Positions 1 to 12,700 of a DNA stretch of 64,000 nt are shown piece after piece. The stretch comes from Polytrichum commune (lineage: Eukaryota > Streptophyta > Polytrichopsida > Polytrichales > Polytrichaceae), in NCBI GenBank assembly GCA_950295325.1, contig OX485807.1, positions 40,702,440 through 40,766,439 of the forward strand. The letters are read 5' to 3'. The position numbers and the translations under genes were made by a program. The stretch's first letter is position 1. Every line of letters starts with the position of its first letter. Below the pieces are notes generated by a model. It did not search any database. It was not told where the DNA came from and saw only the letters and a list, made by a program, of their open reading frames with translations.

Positions 1-89
1 CATGGGACAGCTTCTGCTTTTGTTGCAAACTGGGAAAGCTTATGGGTTACTACCAGTGTTGGTCTGGTTTCGTCTTTTTAAATACGATT

Positions 90-420
90 CAGGTATCTTT
101 AATGAGGATTTCACATTTTTGTATACCAGCAGGGTATGGGTATTTGACGGCATTTTTGTTTTCGATACCATTCAGGTCTATGTAGTATAGCCTGTGCATG
201 AACCTTTATACCTAGGAAAAATTGCTCTAGTATCAATGTGATTTAGAATGGTATTGACTAACTTGGGTATACAAAGATTCTCTCACCTTGATATATCCAC
301 CAAATATCAATATTTGACTGGTAATATAGTTTTGATACCCCTGGTAGGTTCCTTGATGCCATTTTTGATGTTGATTATTGACACCATGCATTCACTTATA
401 TACCAGACCAGCACTGGTTG
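90..420 (+). repeat. dispersed repeat, copy 1 (pair with 17765-18108)
   Basis: Direct reading shows a long diverged match, same orientation, to 17765-18108. Shared stretches include tctcaccttgayatatccac, caaatatcaatatttgactgg and gataccatgcattcac-like blocks. There is no open reading frame of note. This copy lies in the upstream intron or flank of the transporter gene; the other sits just upstream of the sterol dehydrogenase gene. Element class unknown. Confidence 0.6.
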
Positions 421-612
421 CTACCAGCTTGTAAAGGGAGTGCACCAGGACTCTCTTAATTTAGGTCAAATTGGACACTAACTCTGAAACCTTGCTACCT
501 TTACCAATCCAAGTATACAACAGGGACAAATCTTGTGAGCTTGGAAGATGTGTTCACAAAGTGGAGAAAATGCTATTTCTATTACTGACGGGTTTTTTGA
601 TTGGCACCTCAG

Positions 613-3600
613 CTATGGGTGGTACTTTACATTCGTCCAAGGCTTTGTATATTTAGGGTTGATTCTTTGGTATGGCTTTAGACCGAAGCATATCATCAAT
701 CCTTGGAAGACATATCTCAAGCTCTCCGGGGTACTCATGGGGTCACAAGGCCTCACTAAAGGCTCCCTCATGTTTTTGAACTACCCTGCCCAAATCATGT
801 TCAAGTCAACAAAGGTATGTATCATTTTGTTCTCACAACCTTTTTTATATTGTGGGAACCATGTGAAGTAGTTTATCTGGAATATTTAGTTACAAAAAGG
901 GATTAAAAACAAGGGTCTTGGGTTCATTGAGTTTAGAGTTGAAAGGTTGGAATCAATTTGCATTTGTGATTCACATCTTTGGTTCTATTTTAAAGGGATA
1001 AGGAGGGAAAAGGTGCATTGATGACAATCACAACCACAACTACTCTTACTTGCCCAACTACAATACAAGGTGTAGTTGGGAGTAGTTGCAATGGTTGTGG
1101 TTTATTCTCTTTGGTTCTATAGTGTGGCACTAGGAGAGGACTTCCAGGCCAGATTTGTAGGAGGCAATCACTTTTAGACAAACTAGTCACTATATATTAT
1201 AAATTGTTGTCTCTACTCCATGGATTGCACCAATAGGAGGGACGATTGTTGAGGTGAAATCCACTCTTCAACTACAAGAGTAGTTGTGTGTGAATGAGAA
1301 ATCTCGTAGTTGTGGTTGAAAGTGGGCCTGAATCTCAACTCAGCCATTGCTGTGGTTGTGTGTAAATGCACCTTCAGTTAGTATAGGCCATTATTGTAGT
1401 AGCAAGGCTGTCCTTTGTCCTTTTTGTGGTTTTTGTGGAGAAGTGAACCAATTATGTGGACATCTGTTTTTGAGTGTGCCTACATTCACATGATACATTT
1501 ACCTCATGTCCATGGTAGCCTTAATGGATGGACCAACACACATTGGGAAATAATTGTAGAGTTTCTAATTCCAAAGCAGTAGTTAATGTGTGACGGTTAG
1601 GTTGAAACTTAGATGGAACAACCTTCATTTGTGATTTACCTAGGGCTCAGTCAGTGTAGGCCATTCTTATAGGAGCAATGCTTTCTCCTTCCTATTTTGT
1701 GGATTTCTGGTCTACTTAGAAAAATGAGCCAATAATGTGACACATCCACAGTTATTTTTGTGCTTTTGAATTCACACAATTTTCAATTATTGGGAGTGAT
1801 GAGGTATGCATCAAGGGGTTGATGTCCATGGAAACCTTAGTGGATGGACTGGAACACACATTGGAAAAATATTGTAGATTTTCTAATTTCAATGCCTTAG
1901 TTATAACGCGTGGCAGATGGGTTGAAAGCTAGGTAGCTAAGGTAAGTGGGCCTATATTTGAGTTCTAATTTGTTTACCCATCTTAAATTGATACCTATAT
2001 TTGAGTGGTGTGTGGTTGGGTATGGTTCTCAGAACGGACACCAAAAAGACATGTGTTTCAAAGAGATTGGACTCTGCTCAAAATTTGTTAACCATTCTAG
2101 GCACAATAGTCAAAATAATTGGGGGACCTACATAATCATTCAATGAGAAAGATAATCTTTACTTTGATTATGAATAAGATATTCATGTGAACTCTGGAAA
2201 TTATGAGGCAAAAGGTTACATGCATGATTTGGATTTGCAAATCATTTTGCACTAGTTCTGCATCCTACAAGAAGTGGATGCAGAGATAAAAGTGTCTGTT
2301 TAAGACCTGCTTAACCTTAGGTACTGGAGACATAAACTTTTGTTGGAAACCCTGTTGTGCAGGTTTTGCCAGTGATGGTAATGGGAGCCTTTATCCCAGG
2401 CCTTCGACGTCGATATGCACTGTACGAGTATGTCTCAGCCATCATGCTTGTTGTAGGACTTGTCATCTTCACACTGGCCGATGCCAAAACTTCGCCAAAT
2501 TTCAGTGTGTGGGGAGTTATTATGGTGTCGGGTGCTCTGGTATTAGATGCATTCCTTGGCAACTTACAGGAGGCAATTTTCTCCATGAATCCTGCTACTT
2601 CACAGGTCAGTGATAGGAACTCTTTTCAATTACCTTGTTATTGCACAAGTTTGTGTAAAGACTCTTGACAACTTCTTGTACAGTGGTTTAAAAAGGCCAG
2701 TAAACTTGACCATGAAGATGTTAATCCTTACATGTCAAGAGTGTTTTTGGGAAATTGAGATGACTTACAATGAAAGAGTTTTAGTGCTCAAATGCTGTTT
2801 ACATCAAAAGAGGAGTAGTTACAAATCACTTCAAGATTACTTCCATATGGTTCAAAGCTAAATTAAACATCTTGACATGCCAGAAAAAGCATGTATAAGA
2901 ATGTGAACGCAAATATTCATAAACATTCTATTGCAAGGCTTTATTAGATGAATTGTGTCACAAAGGTCATAAACTAACTTCATTTACAGTACACTTCGAA
3001 AGATACAAAAAAGAAAATATGTGCAGTACTGGTGGCTCAAAATAACAGATATTGCATAGAATTGTACACTGGATTCCTTCACATCCTTGACTGTATTTAC
3101 ACCCTAATTTCAGCTTATTTTATCAATCAGAGAACCTCATTAGAAGAATTCAACTATTGTAGGGTGGGTCAATCTTTCAAGAAACTACTAAAGATGAAGT
3201 TATTGATAAGACTTTTTCATTTTTCTTCTCTCCAAGGCTCTAGAGGGGCTTAGGTGATGTTTAAGGGGTTAAGCACAATGCTCTCAGCGTTTGAAATGAG
3301 TGAACATGATTTCCTCAATATGGCACTGCAGATGGAGATGTTGTTTTGCTCAACAGCTGTGGGTTTACCTTTTCTAATTCCACCCATGTTCCTCACTGGC
3401 GAGATCTTTGTAGCCTGGTCAAACTGCCTTAACGTAAGCATCTATCTATGACCTCGCTTTCAAGTTGGGAAAGTTTTTCTTCTGTCAAGCAAGATAATCT
3501 CATACCAGATGTTAATGGATGGCAAAATTATGTCACATAGGAATGTATCATATACTGCTACATTTTTTTTTTTAAATGTTTATAGTCTGACTTGTGTGTC

Positions 3601-5078
3601 TGCTGCAGCATCCATATGTCTACCTGGTGCTTATATTTGAGGCTTTTGCAACTTTCATCGGCCAGTTGTCAGTGCTTTCACTTATAGCCCTCTTTGGTGC
3701 TGCAACAACAGCCATGGTGAGTGCATCTTTTGAAATTCCTGATTCTTTTGCAATAGATGGAAGTCTTTCAAAACTTCAAATCACTTGAGCTGTTGATGTG
3801 CCTTCAATTGCGTCATCCTGCATGAAATAATCTCCCATTGTGGGCAAGTTAACCCTTAAATGTCCGAGAGACTCATTCTGGGTCACAAGATGTCATACAT
3901 ATTACGGAGGGGTTTAAGAGTACTTGATATTTTAAGCTAAAGCTGGTAGAGGTGGCGCTTTCTGAAATTAGCCCATTTAATGTATGCATTATTCCAATTA
4001 AGCATACTTATATGTAGAATAATGTATAGGGAGATTTGAGCTCATATAAATGACTTACACCCGAATACATACTACATAACTCTAATCATCATTATCATAT
4101 ATGACTTTATTTTCACTTCCTCTTTCTCATAGGTTGTGCTAAATATGGACTCCATACCATACACCAAATAAAATTTGATTTCAATATGTGTGGGGGTTCA
4201 TACAAATCGTCACCGTATAAACACACCCCCAGTCATTTAAGGGTGAATTGTTACTTATGACCAGCTGTAGAACCTTGAACTTGGTCTCCTTGCCTTAGCA
4301 GAGAATGTCATAAATCAAAGGTCGTGACTTTGCCTCTCTTCCTGCCATTAGATGGAACAGAAGGTTTTGAGAGTTGGGTAGAGCAATGGAGCAAGAGTGA
4401 ATTAAATTGTCTTATCAGTGTGAGCCACAGTAATTCTCTACTACCCACATCAATTTCTTATAATAGAATTATTGTTCACCACAACCCACACCAAGTTTCT
4501 AGTTTTCAATTAGTGTGGGCTACAGTGATTGTTCTTGTAGGAAATTGATGTGGGTAATTTTATCATTTCATGCTACTTCTGTCCTTTGAATTAATACTCA
4601 AAGGTGTTGGTCAGAAGTCTCCAGGAAGACTTACCCAGGGTCTTGGGCCCACCTTATTTCCACCTTGACTAGACAATTAGAGTGGCCCACAAATTTATTT
4701 CCACATAATTTTCCACCCACACTAATATCAGAATTTGGCACTCAACTAGCTCATGTTTTTTTCAGCATTTTCACACCTTTGTAGAAACTGATTTTTTTCT
4801 TCTGAATATGTTTATGGCAGGTAACCACAGCACGCAAGGCCTTTACCCTACTCCTTTCGTACATTATTTTCACTAAGCCACTATCTGAGCAACATTGCAC
4901 GGGACTCCTCCTCATTACTATGGGCATTGTGTTAAAAATGTTCCCGGACCAAACTAGTAATGTGGCCCGAACTATTAAAGGCAAAACTTATGCACCTATA
5001 CCAAGGAAGATTGTGCATGAGGGGGTCTCTTCAACGCGAGCACATGCCAAACACGAGGTTGGGGATGACGTGCCCTGA
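613..5078 (+). CDS. UTR2: UDP-galactose/UDP-glucose transporter, UTR2/UTR4 type (5' partial)
   Basis: Five exons can be placed: 613-814, 2363-2605, 3332-3433, 3609-3716 and 4821-5078 (TGA 5076-5078). All introns are GT-AG and frame is kept throughout. The product is a multi-span drug/metabolite-superfamily nucleotide-sugar transporter of the Golgi/ER membrane. It is recognised from conserved blocks such as [72 protein letters not shown] and a final [18 protein letters not shown] helix. These match the plant UTR2/UTR4 group, related to animal SLC35B2/B3 PAPS transporters. About 300 residues are present of roughly 340 expected. The first visible exon starts mid-codon (Ser split at 611-613), so the N-terminal exons lie left of the window. 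The C-tail after the last helix is hydrophilic and poorly conserved. Intron 1 (1,548 bases) and the last intron (1,104 bases) hold repeats. Substrate specificity is inferred from family only. Confidence 0.9.
1374..1941 (+). repeat. two-copy direct tandem duplication in transporter intron 1
   Basis: Segment 1374-1623 is repeated with divergence at 1646-1941. Shared anchors in both are taggccattmttgtagtagcaa-like, ccatggtarcctta-like, tggatggac, acacacattggraaa and gttgaaac/gttgaaag. Just upstream (1020-1100 and 1240-1370) are foldback stretches built on caaccacaactac/gtagttgtggttg. No coding potential seen. Confidence 0.55.
3835..4265 (+). repeat. intron repeat family A, copy 1 (MITE-like)
   Basis: A ~430-bp element in the last intron of the transporter gene. 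It begins near aacccttaaatg and ends near catttaagggtg, i.e. a short terminal inverted repeat. Inner blocks (gactttattttcacttcctctt, gggatttgagmtcatataaat-like, the cac(c)cccgt-like end) recur at 40384-40800 and 41572-41950 in introns of the JmjC gene. Too short to encode a transposase; probably non-autonomous. Confidence 0.6.
4420..4735 (+). repeat. dispersed repeat (partial match to 33085-33225)
   Basis: The block containing gggtcttgggcccac, ccaccttgactaga and gtggcccaca recurs at 33085-33225. Here it lies in the last intron of the transporter gene. It contains inverted copies of atcaatttctta-type sequence, so it may be a foldback MITE. Boundaries are approximate. Confidence 0.45.
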
Positions 5079-6013
5079 GCCGCAAATAGTCCATCGTTTT
5101 TGGTGGAAGACAGATTCTCTCACTCACACAACAAAAAGGTCTGATGAGCCTAACATCGATGTTAGGTTCCAAATTGCAGTGCTCAACTGACAGTCACTTG
5201 TATACTATTTACCCAGTTAGGATTTACTCGTATCAAATAATCAGGTTAGTGTTATTTGGGTTCCACTTGAGATTTGATTTGACATATTGAGGCTCCACTC
5301 CAAGTAACTGTACAAAATTTAGAGCCCTGAATTCATTTGTTACGACGTTGCTATGAATGTAGAGCTGTATGCTGTACGCCGTTTCTATCATTCACAATGT
5401 GACGAAAAGAAGTTTATCTGTTCAAAGAAGTCTTGTCACATTTCATGTTTCTAAGATTGTATGACTAGATTTGTATGCAACTGATCTTTGTGATGCAGCT
5501 GACAAGTCAAGCAGTGAAAACCCAGACTTTTGTAGACTAGAGTGACAGTGGCTTTGTAACTGCTAGAATATAATATGGTATGTGGATGTTATTTGGTTCG
5601 TTTTTCATGTTCTCCAACTCCTGTTTAGATTTACACAACAGAACTTGTGTTGCATGAGCAAATTTACGATGAAGCATTAACATAAATGGGATGATGATTT
5701 CAATCTATGGCAGTCATAGCCACACATTGATCAAAGTCTTTGGAGAAACCAAATTTTTCTAGGGTTATCATTTATAGCAATGCAAGTGTGTGAAATACGC
5801 AACCACTGACAAGGCAATGATGGTTGGATGGAATTGGAGCAGTAAGAAATGGAGATGCCCAATTTATTGATTCGGGAACACTACAAGGATCACATGTCCA
5901 TCCCATTGGTCAATGCCACTCGTAATTCAAGATGCATTGAGAAAGATTTGTCACAATGCATCTTGAATGTGTGACAAATCCACTACATTTTTGTCAATTC
6001 CCACTAGACCAAT
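5079..6013. other. 3' flank of transporter gene, no gene seen
   Basis: 3' UTR and intergenic AT-rich DNA. The only structure noted is a pair of overlapping, mutually incompatible hairpins at 5925-5980: a 15-bp stem 5925-5939/5954-5968 and a 10-bp stem 5945-5954/5971-5980. No open frame looks like protein. Confidence 0.5.
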
Positions 6014-6540
6014 TATGGTATTTAGTATCACATACATTGTTTGCGAAGGGCCTAAACTAGATGCCTAGAGGTCTCAATGTGTCATGTTCGCTAATTGTCG
6101 ATATGATACTATTTGTCAACATTAGTAAAAATTTATGCGAAAACTTATTTAAATTATGATATTTAGGGTAGCACATTGGGATACAGTACTTGAGATGATA
6201 GTTTTGCATTTTAGTATACAAGGGGAAGATATTATTGAGCTTACTAATGGCAAGTGTCATGTGTTTACATTTAGTATGCAAAGAGGAAGATATGCTTGAG
6301 CATACCAATGTCAAGTGTCATTTGTGTACACTCTAACCAACTTGCAAACCTTTGTGTATTATAGACATACATCTCATGACATTATTGAACATACTCATTC
6401 CAAGATATTAGTAAACGCACTTGAACGCCAAGTGTCATGAGGTCGCACTAATAGTGAAGTTGTTGATCATTAGTGTAACCTAGTATACGCCTCAAAATAG
6501 GGTAAGTGACACTCTAATGCATGTGACACTAAATACCATA
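6014..6540 (+). mobile_element. MITE-like element, TATTTAGTRTCAC family, copy 1
   Basis: Starts tatggtatttagtatcac and ends gtgacactaaataccata, an imperfect ~20-bp terminal inverted repeat. The interior (cattttagtatrcaagggg, gagcatacyaatg, gtgtcatttgygtacac, ccaagatattagta) is repeated with ~75-80% similarity, same orientation, at 21067-21535. No transposase. Confidence 0.65.
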
Positions 6541-6553
6541 AACGGTGTACATT

Positions 6554-6764
6554 GTTTATGGTATTTAGTGTTATGTGATTTTTGGAATTAGTAAAACTAT
6601 AACTTTTTTACTATAAATTTCATTCTTTACCAACAAAGTTCAAATTGGTTGTTTGGACAATACAACACCTCAACGTCTCTACTTGGTAAAAACAATTACA
6701 TTCTCAATAAGAAGTTATAGCATAGGTTAACTCCCTATAGTAAGTGACACTAAATACCATAAAC
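6554..6764. mobile_element. short MITE-like element directly adjoining 6014-6540
   Basis: An 18-bp perfect terminal inverted repeat, gtttatggtatttagtgt (6554-6571) with its complement at 6747-6764, brackets 211 bases of non-coding AT-rich DNA. Its left end also forms a perfect 17-bp palindrome with the right end of the neighbouring element (6524-6570). Confidence 0.65.
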
Positions 6765-6814
6765 AGAGTAGAGATACACATGGTATATTAATATACTGAT
6801 TTTGTTTTGGGGTT

Positions 6815-7200
6815 AAGGTGTGTAACCGTATTATGGGCACTTCCAACTCCATGTATCATTTTAACAATTGGATTGGCACAAGAATTGTTTCGTCCAGTTA
6901 GCATTTTTGAGTCACAAAGATTGTCATGTCAAGTTCTAGAAGTGAGATTCAAAGAGGTCTAAGAGGGCAAAATGAAGACCCTCTTCCTCTTTATGTGATC
7001 ACCTAGGCGCTCCCAATTGTATTGATTGTTAACCCTAGATTGATGTCTATATTTTGAGCACGTAGTCCAATCTCATCATAACAAGTGTCTTTCTAGTGTC
7101 CATTATGAACTCTAAGTTGTGTCATTTACCAATCAATATAGGTGTCCAATTAAGGAGAGTTACCACATAAGACCTACATACCATAGCAATTTGCACTGTC
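6815..7200 (+). repeat. dispersed repeat family B, copy 1
   Basis: Blocks such as attttgagcac(g/a)yagtccaatctc, gtgtccaattaaggagagt(t/g)accayataag and ccctacataccata-like sequence recur at 36300-36720 in a JmjC-gene intron, and more degraded at 22600-22800. Non-coding; class unknown. Confidence 0.55.
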
Positions 7201-9369
7201 AAGGTGTCCATTGCAAAAGCGTTATTTTTTATTATTTTCTAGAAGTTTGACTCCAACAATGACACTAGACACCTCGAATTACTGTAATGGTGCCTACTTT
7301 GAATAAATAAGCCCTCAACCTCTCAAAAGACATTTGTTTTTACTAAAGTCCCTTCCTCAACCAAAATTTCGAAGCCCAATAGTTGTACACAACAGATCGA
7401 ATGGGTTGACGCAATAGAAGAAGATCGAGGACCAAGATGCACGCATTGCCGATTACGTTAATGTCGTCGCATGTGTGAATATAATCCCTACAACCTCGAT
7501 GCCGACCAATTCCATCGCTTCGGGCTTCTAAGCAGATCAAATCCACAAGGACGAAATTGTCGCACTTCTTAAGGGCAAACGATAATTCTACATGCCCACA
7601 ATGCTCGAAATTGGTCGCTAATTAGGTGCAAAGACGGGTAAAAAAATCAACAGCAAGGTCGGAGACTTACCTCATATTGACGGTAATCTCATATTGCCCT
7701 AATCTCACCTTCTTCTTGACTTCTTGGATGTGGCGGCATCCCTCACAAGCAAAAGAGAAGACAAAAGAGAGCAATAAGAAGCAAGAGTAAGAACCAACGC
7801 TCCGCTGATGGGTACTTCACAAACCTCCTCCTCCCATCGACCCGCGACAATGCTGCACCAAAGATCATCCAACAAAACAAGGATTCCCGGAACCAACTTC
7901 ACCTCCAATCTCGCTCCGAGCTACTTACACAAAGATTTGTCGCTTCAGTAAATTTCACCACATGCAGGACTGATGCGAGCACAGAATCTCCGTCTTGTTC
8001 TGTTGGCTGTGGGATGTGGGGAAACCTCAAATCCCTGCATGAAACTTACCAAAAAAGAGTGCACGACAACTGAAGAGGCGAACAATGAACAACAATGGCC
8101 AGCGGGATAAGAGGAGCGAAGAGGAGAGAGCTCCGAAATGAGGAGGAATGGCCAAAAGCTCCAGCTAAGCTCCGGTTAAGCTCCGGTCAAAATCGACGGC
8201 AGACATGAAGACAAAATTTCATCGGACGGACAGAAATTGAAAGGTGACGTGGCCTCACGAGAGGGCTGGAATCCATTCCATGGGCTCATATACTTCTTCT
8301 CGACAATGTGGCTATTGCATCTCAAAATAATATCACAAAGACAAATTTGGGTTTTTTGATGCTAATTCCATGATCAAATTTGCATTTGAAAGATCATTTC
8401 AAAACCACGAGTTTCCAATACGGTGACCCTCGACACATGAGGTAGTCACAAATCCATATCCTTTGCGAGGGTACGTGCACAATTGGGGGTACCCAAAAGG
8501 GAATGTTCCTAACCAAAATTGTCAAAATTTCAAGGCTTTGAATTAGCTAAAATATGCATCTTCTTGTAAACATGATAAACTGACAGTCCTTTGTATATCT
8601 TATATAGTGTTCTAACCATAACTAATGGTATTTGATGATGTTGATTTTATTTTAAATGTCTTTCTATATTATACAAGACCTATCACAAAAGGCTCTCTTT
8701 TTTCTTAAAGGAAAGAAAATGAATGCCTTTAATGTGAGAGTAATCTATAAACATCAACATGGAGCTCATAAATATGTAAAAATCCATGTTTTTATAAAAT
8801 CTAAATCCTAAATAAATGAACATGATCATGAATAATAAGGCAACATGCAAAAGGACCTTTATTTTGAAGATATTTGGCGGTTTCAAAACAAATTCAAACA
8901 AGTAAGGATGTAAAGAAGTGATACAAACCTAAAGTGGTCTTAAACACGCCAAAAACATGTACAAACTATTCATCTCAAAGCACCAAGTGCCTCAAATTTA
9001 TAATTATGAAAAAACAACATTTGTGGTTATTGCAATATTTTGGGTTAGACAATCATTGCTATATCCATACTAGATTTGTGGTTACTCTTTTATCTTTAGG
9101 AAGCATTTATGGATCCCTTACATCAATTACAAAACAATGTCCCGGATTCCTTAAGGGGTACCCAAACTGTACATGTACTTGCAAAGGGCTTGTTTGATAC
9201 ATGACTTTCTACACATCTAAAACCATGAAAGCTACATACTAATACATGCTAAAGAGAAATACTATTCATGTGAGAGGAACATGGTGGAGAGGTTACATGA
9301 TAATAATCTTGTGCAATTTCAAGGCAGTCTCATTCAACCTAAATTTATTCACCACTAATATTGTATTAA
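7201..9369. other. intergenic, no supported gene
   Basis: 7340-8290 is richer in GC than its surroundings and reads in short broken frames, so it may be a decayed coding element, but I could not identify it. 8290-9369 is AT-rich with no recognisable feature. Confidence 0.4.
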
Positions 9370-9678
9370 GTATCATAAGATATTCAAGTCATTGTGGTAA
9401 CTTCTTATAATTGACACTACTTATGAACAAGTATACAAGTAATGTCATGGATGATTGAAATTTGGATGAGATCCATGCCAAATCGTTGAAACAAAGTTTG
9501 ATATATTCTTGCATCCCAATGAGTCTATAATTAAATATCGTTATGAATGATTGAAATTTGAATGAGAAATCACTTAGTAAGTGATAGTAATTGCAGCATT
9601 GTAAATCTATTGATACCCACAAAAACTCACAAGGAATTACAAATAATGCTAGGTCTACATTTAGTGTTAGTGACACTA
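9370..9678 (+). repeat. MITE-like family C, copy 1
   Basis: A ~310-bp segment containing tcattgtggtaactt, gtcatggatgattga, ccatgccaa, gaaacaaagttt and aaatcacttMrtaagtga. It recurs in the same orientation at 56226-56545 and inverted at 56895-57245. All copies are bordered by tatttagtgtcac-type sequence. No protein. Confidence 0.6.
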
Positions 9679-9748
9679 AGTACACTAAGTTTTGTATTTA
9701 GTGTCACCAATACTAAGGAGTGACACTAAATACAAAACTTAGTGTACT
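9679..9748. repeat. perfect 29-bp inverted repeat with 12-base loop
   Basis: Arm 9679-9707 (agtacactaagttttgta...) is exactly complementary to 9720-9748, with a 12-base loop at 9708-9719. It carries the tatttagtgtcac end motif of the nearby MITE-like repeats and ends 17 bases before the target duplication of the 3.2 kb transposon. Confidence 0.85.
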
Positions 9749-9767
9749 GTATTTCACTAGCTACATA

Positions 9768-12700
9768 CCGTACGTTAAGGGCAGCTTCGGCGCTCTCTTG
9801 CCGAATAATTATTAAAAGTAAAAAAACAGTGTTCGGCGGCAAAAAAAAAATTACTAAAAATTTCGGCATTTTAAATAGTTTAATAATGCAATTTCGGCAC
9901 ACATCCAAGAAGTTATTATCTAACAGTAAACAAGGATGTTCATTCACGATTTCTCGATTTGTGTGAAGAGTTTTACAAAAGATATAAATCTTTCACGATT
10001 TTGTGAAGAGTTGAGAATGCTCTGTGCTTTATACAAGTAGAGTGGAGTTGTGTTCAACAATGCATATGGGATATGTAAAGTTTGAGGTGAAGCACCTAGT
10101 TAGACTTCATTTTTATAACACGCATAACTTTTGCATAGAGTCTTCAAATGACATAAAATTTGTTGGAGGTGGAAGATTACTTGATTTCTAAACTTTTCTT
10201 AGAGCAACAAAATTCCAAAAAAGTTGATCTTCTATGCACAAATGAGCTCCGAAAAACTGTTATGAACGCATTTTAATTTTTTGATCTTTACACGGCTGCA
10301 ATGTTTTGTCCATATCTTTCGCATAAAGACTTATTTTGACACAAAACTTGTTGGAGGTGGAAGATTACTTGATTTCTAAACTTTTCTTAGAGCAACAAAA
10401 TTCCAAAAATGTTGATCTTCTATGCACAAATGAGCTCCGAAAAACTGTTATGAACGCATTTTAATTTTTTGATCTTTACACGGCTGCAATGTTTTGTCCA
10501 TATCTTTCGCATAAAGACTTATTTTGACACAAAACTTGTTGGAGGTGGAAGATTACTTGATTTCTAAACTTTTCTTAGAGCAACAAAATTCCAAAAATGT
10601 TGATCTTCTATGCACAAATGAGCTCTGAAAAACTGTTATGAACGCATTTTAATTTTTTGATCTTTACACGGCTGCAATGTTTTGTCCATATCTTTCGCAT
10701 AAAGACTTATTTTGACACAAAACTTGTTGGAGGTGGAAGATTACTTGATTTCTCAACTTTTCTTAGAGCAACAAAATTCCAAAAATGTTGATCTTCTATG
10801 CACAAATGAGCTCCGAAAAACTGTTATGAACGCATTTTAATTTTTTGATCTTTACACGGCTGCAATGTTTTGTCCATATCTTTCGCATAAAGACTTATTT
10901 TGACACAAAACTTGTTGGAGGTGGAAGATTACTTGATTTCTAAACTTTTCTTAGAGCAACAAAATTCCAAAAATGTTGATCTTCTATGCACAAATGAGCT
11001 CTGAAAAACTGTTATGAACGCATTTTAATTTTTTGATCTTTACACGGCTGCAATGTTTTGTCCATATCTTTCGCATAAAGACTTATTTTGACACAAAACT
11101 TGTTGGAGGTGGAAGATTACTTGATTTCTCAACTTTTCTTAGAGCAACAAAATTCCAAAAATGTTGATCTTCTATGCACAAATGAGCTCCGAAAAACTGT
11201 TATGAACGCATTTTAATTTTTTGATCTTTACACGGCTGCAATGTTTTGTCCATATCTTTCGCATAAAGACTTATTTTGACACAAAACTTGTTGGAGGTGG
11301 AAGATTACTTGATTTCTAAACTTTTCTTAGAGCAACAAAATTCCAAAAATGTTGATCTTCTATGCACAAATGAGCTCTGAAAAACTGTTATGAACGCATT
11401 TTAATTTTTTGATCTTTACACGGCTGCAATGTTTTGTCCATATCTTTCGCATAAAGACTTATTTTGACACAAAACTTGTTGGAGGTGGAAGATTACTTGA
11501 TTTCTAAACTTTTCTTAGAGCAACAAAATTCCAAAAATGTTGATCTTCTATGCACAAATGAGCTCCGAAAAACTGTTATGAACGCATTTTAATTTTTTGA
11601 TCTTTACACGGCTGCAATGTTTTGTCCATATCTTTCGCATAAAGACTTATTTTGACACAAAACTTGTTGGAGGTGGAAGATTACTTGATTTCTAAACTTT
11701 TCTTAGAGCAACAAAATTCCAAAAATGTTGATCTTCTATGCACAAATGAGCTCTGAAAAACTGTTATGAACGCATTTTAATTTTTTGATCTTTACACGGC
11801 TGCAATGTTTTGTCCATATCTTTCGCATAAAGACTTAGTTTGACACAAAACTTGTTGGAGGTGGAAGATTACTTGATTTCTAAACTTTTCTTAGAGCAAC
11901 AAAATTCCAAAAATGTTGATCTTCTATGCACAAATGAGCTCTGAAAAACTGTTATGAACGCATTTTAATTTTTTGATCTTTACACGGCTGCAATGTTTTG
12001 TCCATATCTTTCGCATAAAGACTTATTTTGACACAAAACTTGTTGGAGGTGGAAGATTACTTGATTTCTCAACTTTTCTTAGAGCAACAAAATTCCAAAA
12101 AAGTTGATCTTCTATGCACAAATGAGCTCCGAAAAACTGTTATGAACGCATTTTAATTTTTTGATCTTTACACGGCTGCAATGTTTTGTCCATATCTTTC
12201 GCATAAAGACTTATTTTGACACAAAACTTGTTGGAGGTGGAAGATTACTTGATTTCTAAACTTTTCTTAGAGCAACAAAATTCCAAAAATGTTGATCTTC
12301 TATGCACAAATGAGCTCCGAAAAACTGTTATGAACGCATTTTAATTTTTTGATCTTTACACGGCTGCAATGTTTTGTCCATATCTTTCGCATAAAGACTT
12401 ATTTTGACACAAAACTTGTTGGAGGTGGAAGATTACTTGATTTCTAAACTTTTCTTAGAGCAACAAAATTCCAAAAATGTTGATCTTCTATGCACAAATG
12501 AGCTCTGAAAAACTGTTATGAACGCATTTTAATTTTTTGATCTTTACACGGCTGCAATGTTTTGTCCATATCTTTCGCATAAAGACTTATTTTGACACAA
12601 AACTTGTTGGAGGTGGAAGATTACTTGATTTCTCAACTTTTGTTAGTCGGACAAAATTCTATAAAACTTCATCTTCTATGCTCAATTGGGCTCCAAAAAA

